Source of the DNA: Paramecium tetraurelia
Taxonomy: Eukaryota; Ciliophora; Oligohymenophorea; Peniculida; Parameciidae
Direction of reading: 5' to 3'
Assembly: GCF_000165425.1 (NCBI RefSeq)
Contig: NW_001799089.1
Span: forward strand, 377,496-441,495
DNA length: 64,000 nt
Positions 26,630-38,245 of this stretch are shown here, piece by piece; the stretch's first letter is position 1; each line of letters begins with the position of its first letter. The notes under the pieces are model-generated. The model saw only the letters and a program-made list of their open reading frames with translations. It was not told the origin of the DNA and ran no database searches. A program made the position numbers and the translations under genes.

Positions 26630-28837
26630 TCTATATCCCTATTTCTAGGTAATAGCATTCTAAATCTTCTCTATATTTTTATTGGAGCTTATCTCATTCT
26701 CTAAAATAAGTAACTTAAACTCTTCATTCTAAATATCCATAAATCAAACAGTCTGCTTTACGCATTTAAGTTAATCTCTATATAACTATTTAACCACTTT
26801 ATCCATCTCGGATTAGTCTTTATTCTTTTTCATTCGTGTTTATCTTCCAACCTCCTTTATTTATTTCATTTTCTTATCATTAATTTTTCTAATATAATAA
26901 TAACTTCGATAATATTCATTAATCACAATGAAAGCTTTAATTCTTATTTTTTCTAAAGAACTGTCAATAAAAACATTCAAAATTCTTCTAATGGTCAAGT
27001 ATTCCATTCTTCATTTCTTAATCTACTAACACCAACATTCTTCTGCATTTTCTTAATACATTCTATTTTATTTTTAAATTGGTTTAGCCTACTTTACTAA
27101 AAATTACATAACCTTTATTTCTTTCTTATTTAATATAGTCTGTATGATTCTGTTTTTATATCTTATTGAAATCAATTTAATTCATTTCATTATTGCAATT
27201 AGCATTGGTATTAATATTAAGTAGTATGCGAATTGAAAATATTTATTTTGATTATAAATAAAGTAAAATTTTTGTATTACAGCTGCTGCTTTCAATTTTT
27301 CTCTAAACTATATTTTCCATAATTTTCTTTTGATTCTTATTTATTTAGTTGCATATTTTTTATCTAACTGATATGGTACCAAAAATTCATCATTAAGTTT
27401 GATACAAACGAATGAAATGAACACCACATGATTACAATTTGATTATTAGACTTTTCATCTCATTCTTTATTTTAATAACAATGGATTTTGGTTTTGGCTA
27501 TAATTAAACCACAAACAATTTCATTTTGCCTCTACTAACAGTAATAGAATTTCATCTAGATTTTTCAACAAAATTTTAGCATGATTATTCAACATCTTTG
27601 GCAGCATGTTTAATAAACAATTTGGGTTTTGTAGAATTTTGATACGTGAGTTCTTTTCAAAAAGGTTATAATAATTATTAATCAGTTTAGTTTGATCTAC
27701 ATGCTTAATCAATAACGTTAAATAAACAAACAGGAGGTTTATCAACAAATCGATTAATTGGGTGTGCACTTCAAAATTAATACTACATTCAGTTTTTAGA
27801 ATTTATAAATAATGTTTATGATTTAGGTATTAATTTACAAAGTTTAAAATAATTCTATCTTAACTTATCAACATATTTTCCTAAACATTCTTTTACAAAT
27901 ATTTTTTTTTTCTTTGAAAACATATTCTATAGAATTAATAAAGTCTTTCATTTGAATAATTGATTATCATTTAATCAAATCCATTAAAATTATCGAAAAA
28001 TTCGAAGCCATAAATATCCAATAATCATTAACGCTTTAACGATATCGTTCAAATCATAATCCAATAATTAGCAGATTTATTTCAAAAGATCTTCATTTTT
28101 TTGCTTCAAGTGTTTCCATAATTAGTATCATTCAATTATAGTTCTGCTATTAATATAACAGTATAAACAGCTTAAAAAATTGCCTCAGCATCAATAATAT
28201 TCACTGCAGAGAAAGCTTATATTAATTCATCATAAATTTTCAGAACCGAAATGATTAAAGTTTTATCTTTAATATTTTGATTACCAAATAATAAATAAAA
28301 TATATGAAAATTTCTAACCTTTTCAAAAAAGTGAGACATATCTACTTTTTTCTAAAGGATAATTTACAATATCTGCACCAATAATTTATTTATTTTTATT
28401 AACAAAGAGCCAAGAGTAATTTCTAAATCTGCTAGAATTCGATTACATCGCCTAATCTTATCTAATAATTCACTATCTTAAGAATTAAAGCTTTTTAATA
28501 GGTTAAGACAATATCTAGCATTTTCAGCTTTGCCTTATCCACTCTCTCCAGATATGAGAATAGCTTCTCACTTAATTCGGTAAATGCATAAGCTCCAATT
28601 GAATATTTTTCAGCAGCAATAGATTTATAGGTATGATATTCTCACTTAAATTATTTTAGAGTTATGGATCATTAATAATTGCTAGATAGAACATGTCTGC
28701 TTAAACATCCTCACGCCTTTCCCACATTTGTCGATTCAATTTTCAGCCATTTTCTTCAATTATATAATTATTTCCATCTACAATTATACCTTTTTTAAAT
28801 TATCACTCTCTAATACCCAAACTTTATTACTAAACAT
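26630..28837 (-). pseudogene. decayed myosin heavy chain
   Basis: Scattered in several frames are pieces of a myosin in the right order: an N-terminal FSNKVWVLESDN, GIIVDGNNYIIEENG, a P-loop ILISGESGQGKAEN near 28530, a relay-like DKPPVCLFNVIDQACR near 27740, an IQ motif AAVIQKFYFIYNQNK near 27280, and a basic coiled-coil tail near 26850. The pieces are separated by frame changes and a TGA within the first 40 codons, and roughly 30 residues before the P-loop are missing. The P-loop itself reads GQGKAE where myosins have GAGKTE, losing the Thr that ligands magnesium. Not every frame change can be explained by 20-30 nt introns, so I call it a pseudogene. Confidence 0.65.
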
Positions 28838-28869
28838 TCTAGAATAATAGTGATGTGTTAATTATTTTA

Positions 28870-30218
28870 ATGAACAAAGTTATCTGTCTTCTATCACTAT
28901 TGTTGGCTACTTCTTATGCACTCTATGATTCACGATCCAAAGTGTAGCTCCTTACACCTTAAACATTCAGGGAGAAAGTCTTAAACTCTAAATCACTTTG
29001 GATAGTTGAATTCTTTGCTCCATGGTGTGGCCATTGCAAAGCACTAGCCCCCGAATATGAAAAGGCAGCAAAGGCTCTAGAAGGAATAGTGAATATTGCT
29101 GCGGTTGATGCAGATGCTCACAAGGACCTTGGAGGACAGTATGGTATTTAAGGATTCCCTACAATCAAATTTTTTGGAGAAAACAAAAGTTCTCCTTCTG
29201 ATTACCAAGGAGAAAGATCAGCCTAAGGAATAATCAACTTTGCATTAGAATAAGTGAAATCGGTATTATTCTATTTTATTTTTAAAGACTGTGAATAGTA
29301 GATAAAAAGGATCATCGTCAAATAGAAATTAATAAAAACAATCGTCTGGATCTGGATCTGGATCAGGATCTGGATCAGCTGATGATGTTATTGTTCTTAC
29401 CGATTCAACATTTGATGAAAATGTTCTTAAATCTAAGGATTCTTGGTTCGTTGAATTCTATGCACCTTGGTGTGGGCACTGTAAGAAACTAGAACCTGAA
29501 TGGAATAAAGTAGGATCAGATCTTAAGGGAAAAGTCAAAGTGGCTAAGGTAGATGCCACTGCAAATACTTAATTAGCAACTCGTTTTGGAGTCTCAGGAT
29601 ATCCAACTTTGAAATTCTTCCCTGCAGGTTTCTCCAATGACTCAGAAGTTATCTCTTATGATGGTGCTAGAGATTCCTCTGCAATGATAGAGTTTGCTTT
29701 AGAATAATCTAATAAGTCAAAGAAGGTTGAAGTATTGGAACTATTATCAAAAGATATCTTAAAAGAAAATTGCCTTGATTACAATGGTATTTCTCAATAT
29801 TATCTAGGTGTCTGTATAATTGCATTTCTACCTCATATCTACGATAGTAATAAATAAGAAAGAAATTAATATATCAATTAATTGTTAGAAGTTGCTAAAT
29901 CACTGAAAAATAAGCCAGTGAATTTCTTATGGACTTAAGGAGGAGATAACTATGAATTTGAAGAAGCATTCTAAAGTGCTGCTGCACATCCTTCAGTAAT
30001 GGCGTTAAGTGGCAGAAAATCTGTTTATGCTAAACTTAAAGGAGCATTCAGTAAATAAAATATTGAATAGTAATTAAAAAATATATTAATTTAGATTTGT
30101 GAATAATGTATTAAACGGAAGAGAGCACTTTAATTAGTATTCTTAACTTCCTCATTTTAAAAAAGTTGACAAATGGGATGGATAGGACCATAAACCAGTT
30201 TATAATGATGAATTCTGA
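28870..30218 (+). CDS. PDIA6: protein disulfide isomerase, two thioredoxin domains (PDIA6/P5-like)
   Basis: It forms and rearranges disulfides in the ER lumen. Two introns (29263-29287 and 30070-30094) give 432 residues with consistent phases. A signal peptide ([17 protein letters not shown]) is followed by two thioredoxin domains, each with an APWCGHCK active site (near residues 50 and 195). They are separated by a Ser/Gly-repeat linker. The C-terminal domain lacks an active-site CxxC, as in P5. The protein ends YNDEF rather than KDEL/HDEL, so ER retention must rest on a variant signal or on partners. Its start lies only 32 bases from the ATG of the myosin pseudogene on the opposite strand. 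Confidence 0.93.
29345..29379. repeat. TCTGGA hexamer repeat encoding a Ser-Gly linker
   Basis: About five or six copies of a GGATCT/GGATCA hexamer in phase with the PDI gene, giving alternating Ser and Gly between its two thioredoxin domains. Such repeats make a flexible linker and can change length by slippage. Confidence 0.85.
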
Positions 30219-30376
30219 ATATTGTGTAATTGTATAAGTTATGGTTATCGTTATTTGGCTTTATTTCTTATATTATTTATATTTAATACTCTAATTTGTT
30301 CCTCAAAAAAAAGAGAATTATTAATGACAGATATAATCTCATTTTAAAAATTAAAAATAATAATATATTATTTCTG

Positions 30377-30982
30377 ATGTAGCAAGAAGAAGAACAATAT
30401 TCGTGTCTTGAAGAATTCTTTATTGACAGTTGTAGATTTGGGTAAGTATTATATTCATTTTTAGAGATTATGAAGATGCGATTGGATGCTTTGAAGACAA
30501 TGTTGATTTGTTTTGGATTGACATAAATTAAAATAACTGCATTCGTATTGTTGTTGAATTTACATTATAGATATGGTATCAGCAAATGGTCATTTATTGA
30601 TACTTGAATAAATTATCTCTTATTCTCACAAAAAAAACATTGATTTGCAAAAATTAATTAACCATCAAAATTAATATGGTTGTACTCCTCTACGTAATAT
30701 ATGTAATTATATTAAATCAGATTGGGCAGTGTTAAATAATTAATTAGCTATTATAACAATATTATTATAAAATGGAGCAGATGTTACCATAAAAAACTTA
30801 AATGGATTAACATGTATAGATGAAGCTTTTTAGCTTGATAAAGCAGAAGTTATAGTAATATATTATTTGTTATTCTAAAGGAATTATTATCAAAAAACAT
30901 CTCTTTAACAGAAGATCAATAATAGAGTTTCTAAGAAGCACCAGATGTTACAGAGAAGGATGAAGAAGATTAAGTTGAATGA
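30377..30982 (+). CDS. small ankyrin-repeat protein
   Basis: Three introns (30442-30464, 30545-30570, 30855-30880) give 176 residues, phases consistent. Ankyrin-type units are visible: an opening unit around DLFWIDINQNNC, then IHMVSANGHLLILEQII (matching the consensus xLHxAAxxGHxxIVxxLL), a second unit around NQYGCTPLRNICNYI, and a third with LLQNGADVTIKNLNGLTC. The C-terminus is acidic (EAPDVTEKDEEDQVE). Ankyrin proteins mediate protein contacts; the partner cannot be inferred. It follows PDI by about 160 bases on the same strand. Confidence 0.8.
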
Positions 30983-31238
30983 TTTGTTTATATTTTATGT
31001 AAAAAAGTAATCAAATTACCTTTTTACATTTGAAAATATCAATTTCCTAGTATATGATGACATTTAAATATTCATAATTCTGAATAAATAAATGAGTCCA
31101 CTGCTTCATTCAACATTAGAATATTCCATTTATATTTCCAGGGATAGAATTGATATTTATGAAGATTTCGCGTGACATTTATAAATTAATGAATAAATAA
31201 CTATAATTTTAATAATTAAATAATCGAAATTATTAACA

Positions 31239-33371
31239 ATGAGCGTTAAAAAACAATCATATGCAGGAAGCACAACAGATTACTCAGAAGCAATGTTTTA
31301 ACCAAATTTCACATAGAGAAACCAAGGTCTAAACTAAAATTATCAATTGCCAACATAAAATCAATAATTTCTACCATAATAACCATTTCAAAACTAAAGA
31401 ATTTCATTTGGCTAAGGAGAGTTTTGCCAACCATAACAAACAATACCAAAGCAAAGATCTGATTACAACTTTCAACCTTAATATCCAGTAACTGATTTAA
31501 ATAGTACATTTACAATGCTTCCAAAAGTATTTGAAATGGATTAAGACTTTTTACCTCAGGAAATACTCTTCTTGCTATCAGAAGAAAATAATCATATAGA
31601 CAGATTTAAAAAGAGAGTGGATAGAGAAAAGGAAAAGATCAAAAGAGATATAAGTTCTATTAAGAGTGAAATTTCAAATATGATTGAAGATCTAGGAGTT
31701 TAGATGTAACAATTTGTGGATGAACATTATAAAAGATACTTAAATGTTTATGCTGCTTTTAAGGATGAAGTTATTCAGTTTAAGAAAACCAAGTTAGAAG
31801 CACCTTTGAATTTAGTACCTCCTCCACCCTCAAATAATTTTGGAGACTGTTCTAACGCTAATTTAATTAGAGAGTTAGAAGAAATGAAATATTAAAATTA
31901 TGTTAGTAAAGTTAATGCTTACATAAGCAATTTGGCTAAACAAAGGGTTGAATAAATACAAATAATATCAAAGGAATTATTATAATTGACCAGTCAAAAT
32001 AGCGAATTCTATCACTCAGAAGCAACTTTAAGACAATTGAATAATATCAAATAAGAAGTAGAAGAAAGACTAATAACAAAGTTTGGTGACATGACTGATT
32101 ATATTTTGCCTTTAGATTTTATGGAACAGAGTTAATAGAAATAAATGAATCAAGAAATAAAAAGTAAATTAAATCTAGAGACTTAATCACTTCCATAATC
32201 AGCAATTAAAACAAATCCTTATTTAAATATTTAAGAACCAAAATTAACTCTAAATTTTGAGAATCAAATGAATCAATTCAACTAATCTTCATAAACAATT
32301 TAGTAGTCTCCCATCCTGTAATTACAAAACCATTTTTTAAACACTCATACAATTTAGGGGAAGGTCAATGAATTACAAGAAATCTAATCTCAAGACATCA
32401 GACATAATGGAATGATATTGTGTTTTACAAATATCAAAGAAAATTTAATTGCTACTGGATCTAAAGATACATGCATTAATATTTGGGATAATTATTCTTT
32501 GATATCCTAGTTGAAAGGTCACACTGATGGAGTTTGTACATTAACAGTAATTAAAGCAAATAATGTGCCTTTCTTCTTAGCATCTGGAAGTGACAATGGA
32601 GACAAATCAATTAAAATATGGAATTTATCAACTTTGAAAGAACATAATACTTTAGTAGAACATCAAGCAGCTGTAGTTGCATTATTATCATTAGATGATG
32701 GGCAAACTCTTGTTAGTGGATCTTATGATAAATCATTGCTGATTTGGAATATCGATAATTAGAAACCAATTTAAAGATTGGATGTTCATACAAATGCTGT
32801 AACTTGTCTCACTTTAGCAAAAGGAAGATTCATTTCAGGAGGATTGGATCAAACCATCAATGTATGGAAAATCATTAAAAATGCTTAAGGACAGTTTTAA
32901 TCAGCATAGTTAGAAAGGACTATTAGAAATCAAACCCTAGTTTGCGCCTTGAATATTGTTTAAATCTAAAATAATGTAATATTATAATATTATCATTTGT
33001 AGACCAAAATCATTAGTGGAGGCAAAGATGGAAAAATTAGAGAATTTGATATCAATACTGGCGAACTCTTATCATAATAATAAGTAACTAATGGGCCTAT
33101 TGTGGAAATGATTGTTGCATAAGATTATGTGAATTATTCTGTCATCTCTATGTCAAATAAAGTAACATACCATATTATCATATAGGATCGAAATTTAGTA
33201 ATGACAAGTCAAGGAGTAAACAAAGTCTTGGATACAAATGACCAAGTATTTGTAGAATTTGGCTGTGGAGTTTATCCAAAAATTGAAGTTGTTGAGAAAG
33301 CTGGGCAATTGTAGTTAAATATCATCTCATAGAAACAAGATGTTTAGAAAATTTTTAAGTATGCTATCTGA
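31239..33371 (+). CDS. coiled-coil / WD40-repeat protein
   Basis: One 27-nt intron (32976-33002) is seen. The first ~110 residues are Gln/Asn-rich, about 250 residues of coiled coil follow (for example RFKKRVDREKEKIKRD), and the C-terminal ~310 residues are WD40 repeats. At least five blades are seen, with typical endings such as TGSKDTCINIWDN, SGSDNGDKSIKIWN, SGSYDKSLLIWN and SGGLDQTINVWK, and a last one SGGKDGKIREFD. This is a scaffold architecture found in many ciliate proteins. No specific orthologue was recognised. The start is the first ATG of the open frame, preceded by AT-rich leader. Confidence 0.85.
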
Positions 33372-33517
33372 TTGAATATATATATATTATATTTATTTAT
33401 AATTTATAAATTAATTTATTGAAATTTATATCTATTATTTTTTTACATTAAATCATATTTCATATTTACATTTAAATCATATTTCATATTTACAGAAGAA
33501 TATTATGAAAGTGATTT

Positions 33518-33760
33518 AAGTATAATGAAGCATTAGAAATTAAATTAAAGTAGAGAGCATTTCAAGATTGGGTTCTGATATTTGATTATGTTATTCTAGA
33601 AATGTATGTACACCTTACAGAACTATATAAAAAATATTTAGATTAGAAGGAAATAGAAGGGTTTCGTGAAGATTATAAATTAGATAAGGTTCATTAATTG
33701 AATTTTGAAATTGTGAATTAATATGGAATAAAATTATATTAAACTTGTTCTAGTTGGTGA
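33518..33760 (+). pseudogene. orphan coding-like fragment overlapping the Rab start
   Basis: Eighty codons without TGA read as convincing helical protein (FQDWVLIFDYVILEMYVHLT; GFREDYKLDKVHQ), but there is no in-frame start upstream and no intron joins it to one. The frame runs 38 bases into the Rab-like gene, in a different frame. It may be the remains of a truncated neighbour or a chance open frame; no family recognised. Confidence 0.35.
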
Positions 33761-34355
33761 AAGCGGAGTTGGAAAAACACAAATTCTGAATTCTTATTGC
33801 TTTGGGTTGGCACCATAAGCAGTCGCTGATTTCACAATAGGTTGTGATTACGTACTAAAAAGGGTTCTTTTGAATGGAAAATTCTTAAAATTGTAAATCT
33901 GGGATGTTTCTGGAGCTGAAAGAGAATCACCTTTGATGAAAATATATTTGAAAGGAGCTTTGGGAATCATCTTTGTGTTTGATGCAACTGATGAAATAAG
34001 CAGATAATAATTGGTAAAATGGTAGAATATAGTGTATTAATACGTTGATGAATATAATGGAAGACACATTCCATTCTTGATAGTTTAGAATAAAATGGAT
34101 TTGGTATAATAATATGATGAATAAAATTCTCAGTAATTTCTTTAGTAATTTTGTTAAACTTTTGGCTTCTTTGATGGAGTATAATGTTCAGCATATGATA
34201 ATTAAGGTTTAAAGAATGTGTTCGAAACAATCGTCGATGAAATAATTAGAAGAGATCTAGTAGAATTGTAATTGAAAAAAAATGAAAGTAAAATAAGCAA
34301 ACTGCAAATAGAAGATAAAGGAATGAAACTGAAATAGAAATCAAGATGTTCATGA
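33723..34355 (+). CDS. divergent Rab-like GTPase
   Basis: An intronless frame of 210 residues. G1 is GESGVGKT, G3 is WDVSGAE, G4 is NKMD and G5 is CSAYD; between G1 and G3 the switch I region reads DFTIGCDYV, similar to Rab FTIGVDF. It belongs with Rab GTPases of vesicle traffic. Two key features are off: the catalytic Gln of the GQE motif is Ala-Glu (GAE), which should lower GTP hydrolysis, and the C-terminus ends RCS without the double-Cys prenylation motif of typical Rabs. A long basic, helical tail separates the fold from that Cys. Confidence 0.85.
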
Positions 34356-34397
34356 ATAATATATGGATTTGTATTCAAATTAATAATTGTTATTAAA

Positions 34398-36028
34398 TCA
34401 TTTACTTTCAAAAACACAGAATGCATTTGATCTAACAGTTTCTACTTTAACTTCTGGTCCCACCATTGTTCTAATATCACGGATATCATAATAAATCATA
34501 GTTGGTCTTTCCAATCCCAAACCCCATGCAATCACATTCACATCTTCTGGAATGCCAAGAGGTGCTAACATTTCAGGTCTGAAAACACCAGAATTACCAA
34601 TTTCAACCTTCTTCTTTAAAACAGGATGATATCCTAGAATAGTGATAAACAATTACCATAAATCTCCATACTTGGTTCGGTATATGGATTATAAGTGGGT
34701 TTAAACCACAATTTGTTTATTCCAATTTACCTAAAGAATTCTCTGATGATCCCCATCAATTATCCTAATGAGGCATTCTTATCAATCACAACTCCTTCAA
34801 TCTAATGAAATTCTGCCAAATGAGTTGCATCTAAAGTTTCATTTCTGAAAACTTTATCTATACTAAAATATTTCTTTGGGAAATAACCCTTCTCTTTATA
34901 TTATTAAGCAATTCTATAAAGCATTTTAGATGAGACAGCTGTTGTATGTGTTCTTAATATATTTTTTCTGGCTTCTTCGTGTGACCATTCGTATTGATAT
35001 CCAATACTACCAACACCTCCTGTCTAATGCATAGCTTTTACTTTATCTCTCAACGTATTATCTACTTCTTCGCTGAGTTCTGGATCACTACAAAAGAATG
35101 TATCATGTGCGTCTCTTGCTGGATGTTTCTAAGGTTAAAATAAAGCATCGAAATTCCAAAAAGATGACTCAACAAATTAATTTGTTGGCATTTCTTCAAA
35201 TCCCATTCCAATTAAAATTTATGAGAACTATTTCCTTACTTTTAAGAGAGGATGCAAATTACCCATTGAAACTAATAATATAAAATTTGATTATTACTCT
35301 TTTCCCCTTCTGCATTAAGATTAATACTTTTATAATCACAATCCTTCCATTCTCCACTGAGTAATTATTCTGTGGTTAATGCTGCAAACTATTCTCTAAA
35401 TTTTGAATTGTATTTAACACCTTTCTTCACCTCAAAGTATTTAATAGTTGATATGCTAGCCAATTTTCTTTCAATCAATAGTTTTGCTTATGGTGATCCT
35501 AATTTGATTTCATTAAATGATTATAATTCTTGTTTTATTTTATCAGGCATGTCATTTGCTACTTTACTTATCATACCCTTATCCAATTTAATATATCCCA
35601 TTTTCTTTGCATTTCCAAAACCTTAATCAAACAATTTCTTTTTAGGATCCTCTACTTGTTTTTCTTTCTTTTCTCCTTATTCTTATTTTTACTTGGGTGG
35701 CTGATCAATTCCAAATTATTTTTGTAAATCTGTCATAGATATTCCACCTTCAGGCACTTTTTAATAAATCTCATATTCTCCAGATTATGAATTTAATATA
35801 GTATTCCCCTCTTCATTCAGAAATAATTAATCTTTTTTTAAACCCTATTTATTATTGTTATCATCCTACCTCGGTAATGATATAATTTGCTGCTTCTAAT
35901 TATAATAGATATCCAACTAATTCTTGATGATTGATGCCTATTGTCTATGCAACTTATAAGGAATTAATAGATTCTTAATTCTCTAATAAACTAAGAATTT
36001 GATTTGCGTGATCGTGTTTTTAATCCAT
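34398..36028 (-). CDS. FARSA: phenylalanyl-tRNA synthetase alpha subunit, cytosolic type
   Basis: It charges tRNA-Phe as part of an alpha2-beta2 enzyme. Starting at 36028 ([15 protein letters not shown]), the N-terminus resembles the winged-helix tRNA-binding region of eukaryotic PheRS alpha. The catalytic class II core includes [27 protein letters not shown] (motif 2 region) and, near the end, [13 protein letters not shown] plus [10 protein letters not shown] (motif 3). The protein stops shortly after that at the TGA at 34398. Several short introns interrupt the frame and were not all placed. Its stop converges on the Rab gene with 42 bases between. Confidence 0.93.
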
Positions 36029-36265
36029 AATTATTTAATAATAAATATATTTAAAATTTTAATCAATCTTCCTTTCTTGTTCTATTCATTCATCTTTCAA
36101 ACAAAATAATAAATAGCATTATATATTCCTTATCTTAAATAATAAATGAGATATAAATTCAATTATTTTATGAATTAAGCATATGTTTCGATTACATTCA
36201 TCTATTAATAATAATTTAATATTGGCAATTAAATAATAATTTAATTTAATAAAGTTAGCATATTA

Positions 36266-38245
36266 ATGGAAGAATAATTGTCGCAGTAATTCGATTGTAT
36301 CAAATTTATTGAATCCCATCTACAAGGTACTTAAGACATAGATATGCAATTAACTGATTTATCTTTTCAACTACAATTGTTGAAATCTGACTCAGAGGAA
36401 TAAATCATTCAAGAAACAAAAGCAATTTATTAAAACCAAGACTAAATCATTCAAGATACTTAATAATTATTTAAAGAGCTGATCGATTACAAAGATCTAC
36501 AAGATTAGTATATTAGTCAAACTTTGCCATTTTTAGCATAAGATAACAAACTATATTAAAAAATGGATGAATGCCTAAGATACAAAAAAAATATTAGAGA
36601 CAGTTTAGACATGTTTGAAATTGTGATGCAATTAGATTAGATATATGATTAGTATTAAAAGATAATTGAGGATAACGATATTTAGTAATTGTTGGACAAT
36701 ATCAAGAATAATATTAGAATTTTTAAAATCCTATTACAACTACCGAAAATGAGTCCTAGATATGGACAAATAGAGAAGATTGTCAATTTGGTTGAATCAT
36801 ATTGCCATTAAGAATTATTTACATCTAAGCAATCATAACAAAAATTAGAAATTCTAGATTTGCTTGATATTTCATCTAGGGCAGCTAGCATTTATTTGTA
36901 ATAGAGACTAAAAGTCATTGACCTTTCTTAATTAACTTTAAATGATTTATTGAGTACTTAAGATGCATAAGAATTGGTTCATCTTATGATTTCAATCACA
37001 GATAATGAATTACAATATTTGAGAAATATGAATAATTTTTAATCGTTTTTCTTTGAATTTTTGAAGTACTTGATTTCATATTTTAATAAAAACTTATTTA
37101 AGCAGTATTTCAACTTTGAAAACCAATACAATAGAAATTTAGAAGTATTCCACTAATTATTATTTAATAGTTTCTATATGGTTATTTAACATACTACAAC
37201 ATTTTGTAATCGTATTCTGATAAAGGATATTTGCAACCCAAACATTTTGATTAGATATTAAAACTTGCATTTGAGCCTTACAGTGCTATAATAAAGATAA
37301 TAGTGAAAAATGAATGTTAATTTCTTTAAGGAAATATAAATTTCTAAATAGATTCCACAAAGTCAATTAATGAGAAATTGGCAAGCTTTGATTTCAATAA
37401 ATAAGATATACTGGAATAATCATTTAAAAGGTGTTATGATTTGAGTTTCTAAATAGCTTTTGAAGATTGGGTATTTGAATGTATAAAAATTTTGGATAAT
37501 TTATTAATCATTTTGAATCAAATTATTGATGAAATACCTTTGGATTAATTTGGATCATACATTTAATCAATTATCAATTAATCTGAGAATTAGCAATTCA
37601 TCAAAGGAACCAATTCAAAATTTTAGATGAAACATAACATTTCTTTGTTTGAGTTACTCATAACTAAGCATTATGAATTACATAATTTTAGAATGAATCA
37701 GCTGGTTGAATTAGATACTTTTATTAGAAAAACGATTGAAAAAAATATGGAAGAAGAATTATTGAGATAGATTTCTTAAATTATAAGGGAAAGTATACTT
37801 TATTGATATATAAATAGAATTGTAAATGAATAGAAATAAAGCCATTTTAAATCAATATATGGAAACATTATCTTTGACATCTGCACTTAGATAATTAATT
37901 GAGGAATGTGAAAATAAACTCTCTATTCATATACTTAGATTGTTATTGCAAGATAGTTTAAATTAAGATCAGGATTATATTCATTCATTTACCACAAATT
38001 TAGAGTTAATTGAAAACATTTTTAAATCTATAAAAGCAAATAAAATCAATTTTAAGGCTTGTGTGAATTTGAATTAGAATGTTTCATATGAAGAATTAGA
38101 GGAAAAATCGAAAAATAATTATTTTAGTCAACCAACTTGTTTTTGGGCAACAATGCACATTTTAGTAGAAACTAAGTTCATTTAAATCAAAGAATTAAAA
38201 CCTTTTTATGAAAAATTTGTTATATATGATAATTTATATAAATGA
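36266..38245 (+). CDS. COG7-like tethering complex subunit
   Basis: Two introns (37145-37170 and 37793-37817) give 642 residues, mostly helical. The N-terminal coiled coil, then a stretch around LLQLPKMSPRYGQIEKIVNL and the following helix EILDLLDISSRAASIYLQQR, resemble the N-terminal half of COG subunit 7 (pattern mDxpDYxeKxxxlexlknRLE). COG is a Golgi vesicle-tethering complex. The match is by pattern only and other CATCHR tethers (exocyst, GARP) are possible. The stop codon overlaps the ATG of the next gene by four bases. Confidence 0.55.

Noticed and set aside
34202-34426. Two overlapping - strand frames near 34.0-34.4 kb
   Set aside because: They lie antisense to the Rab-like gene, whose + strand frame carries all GTPase motifs.
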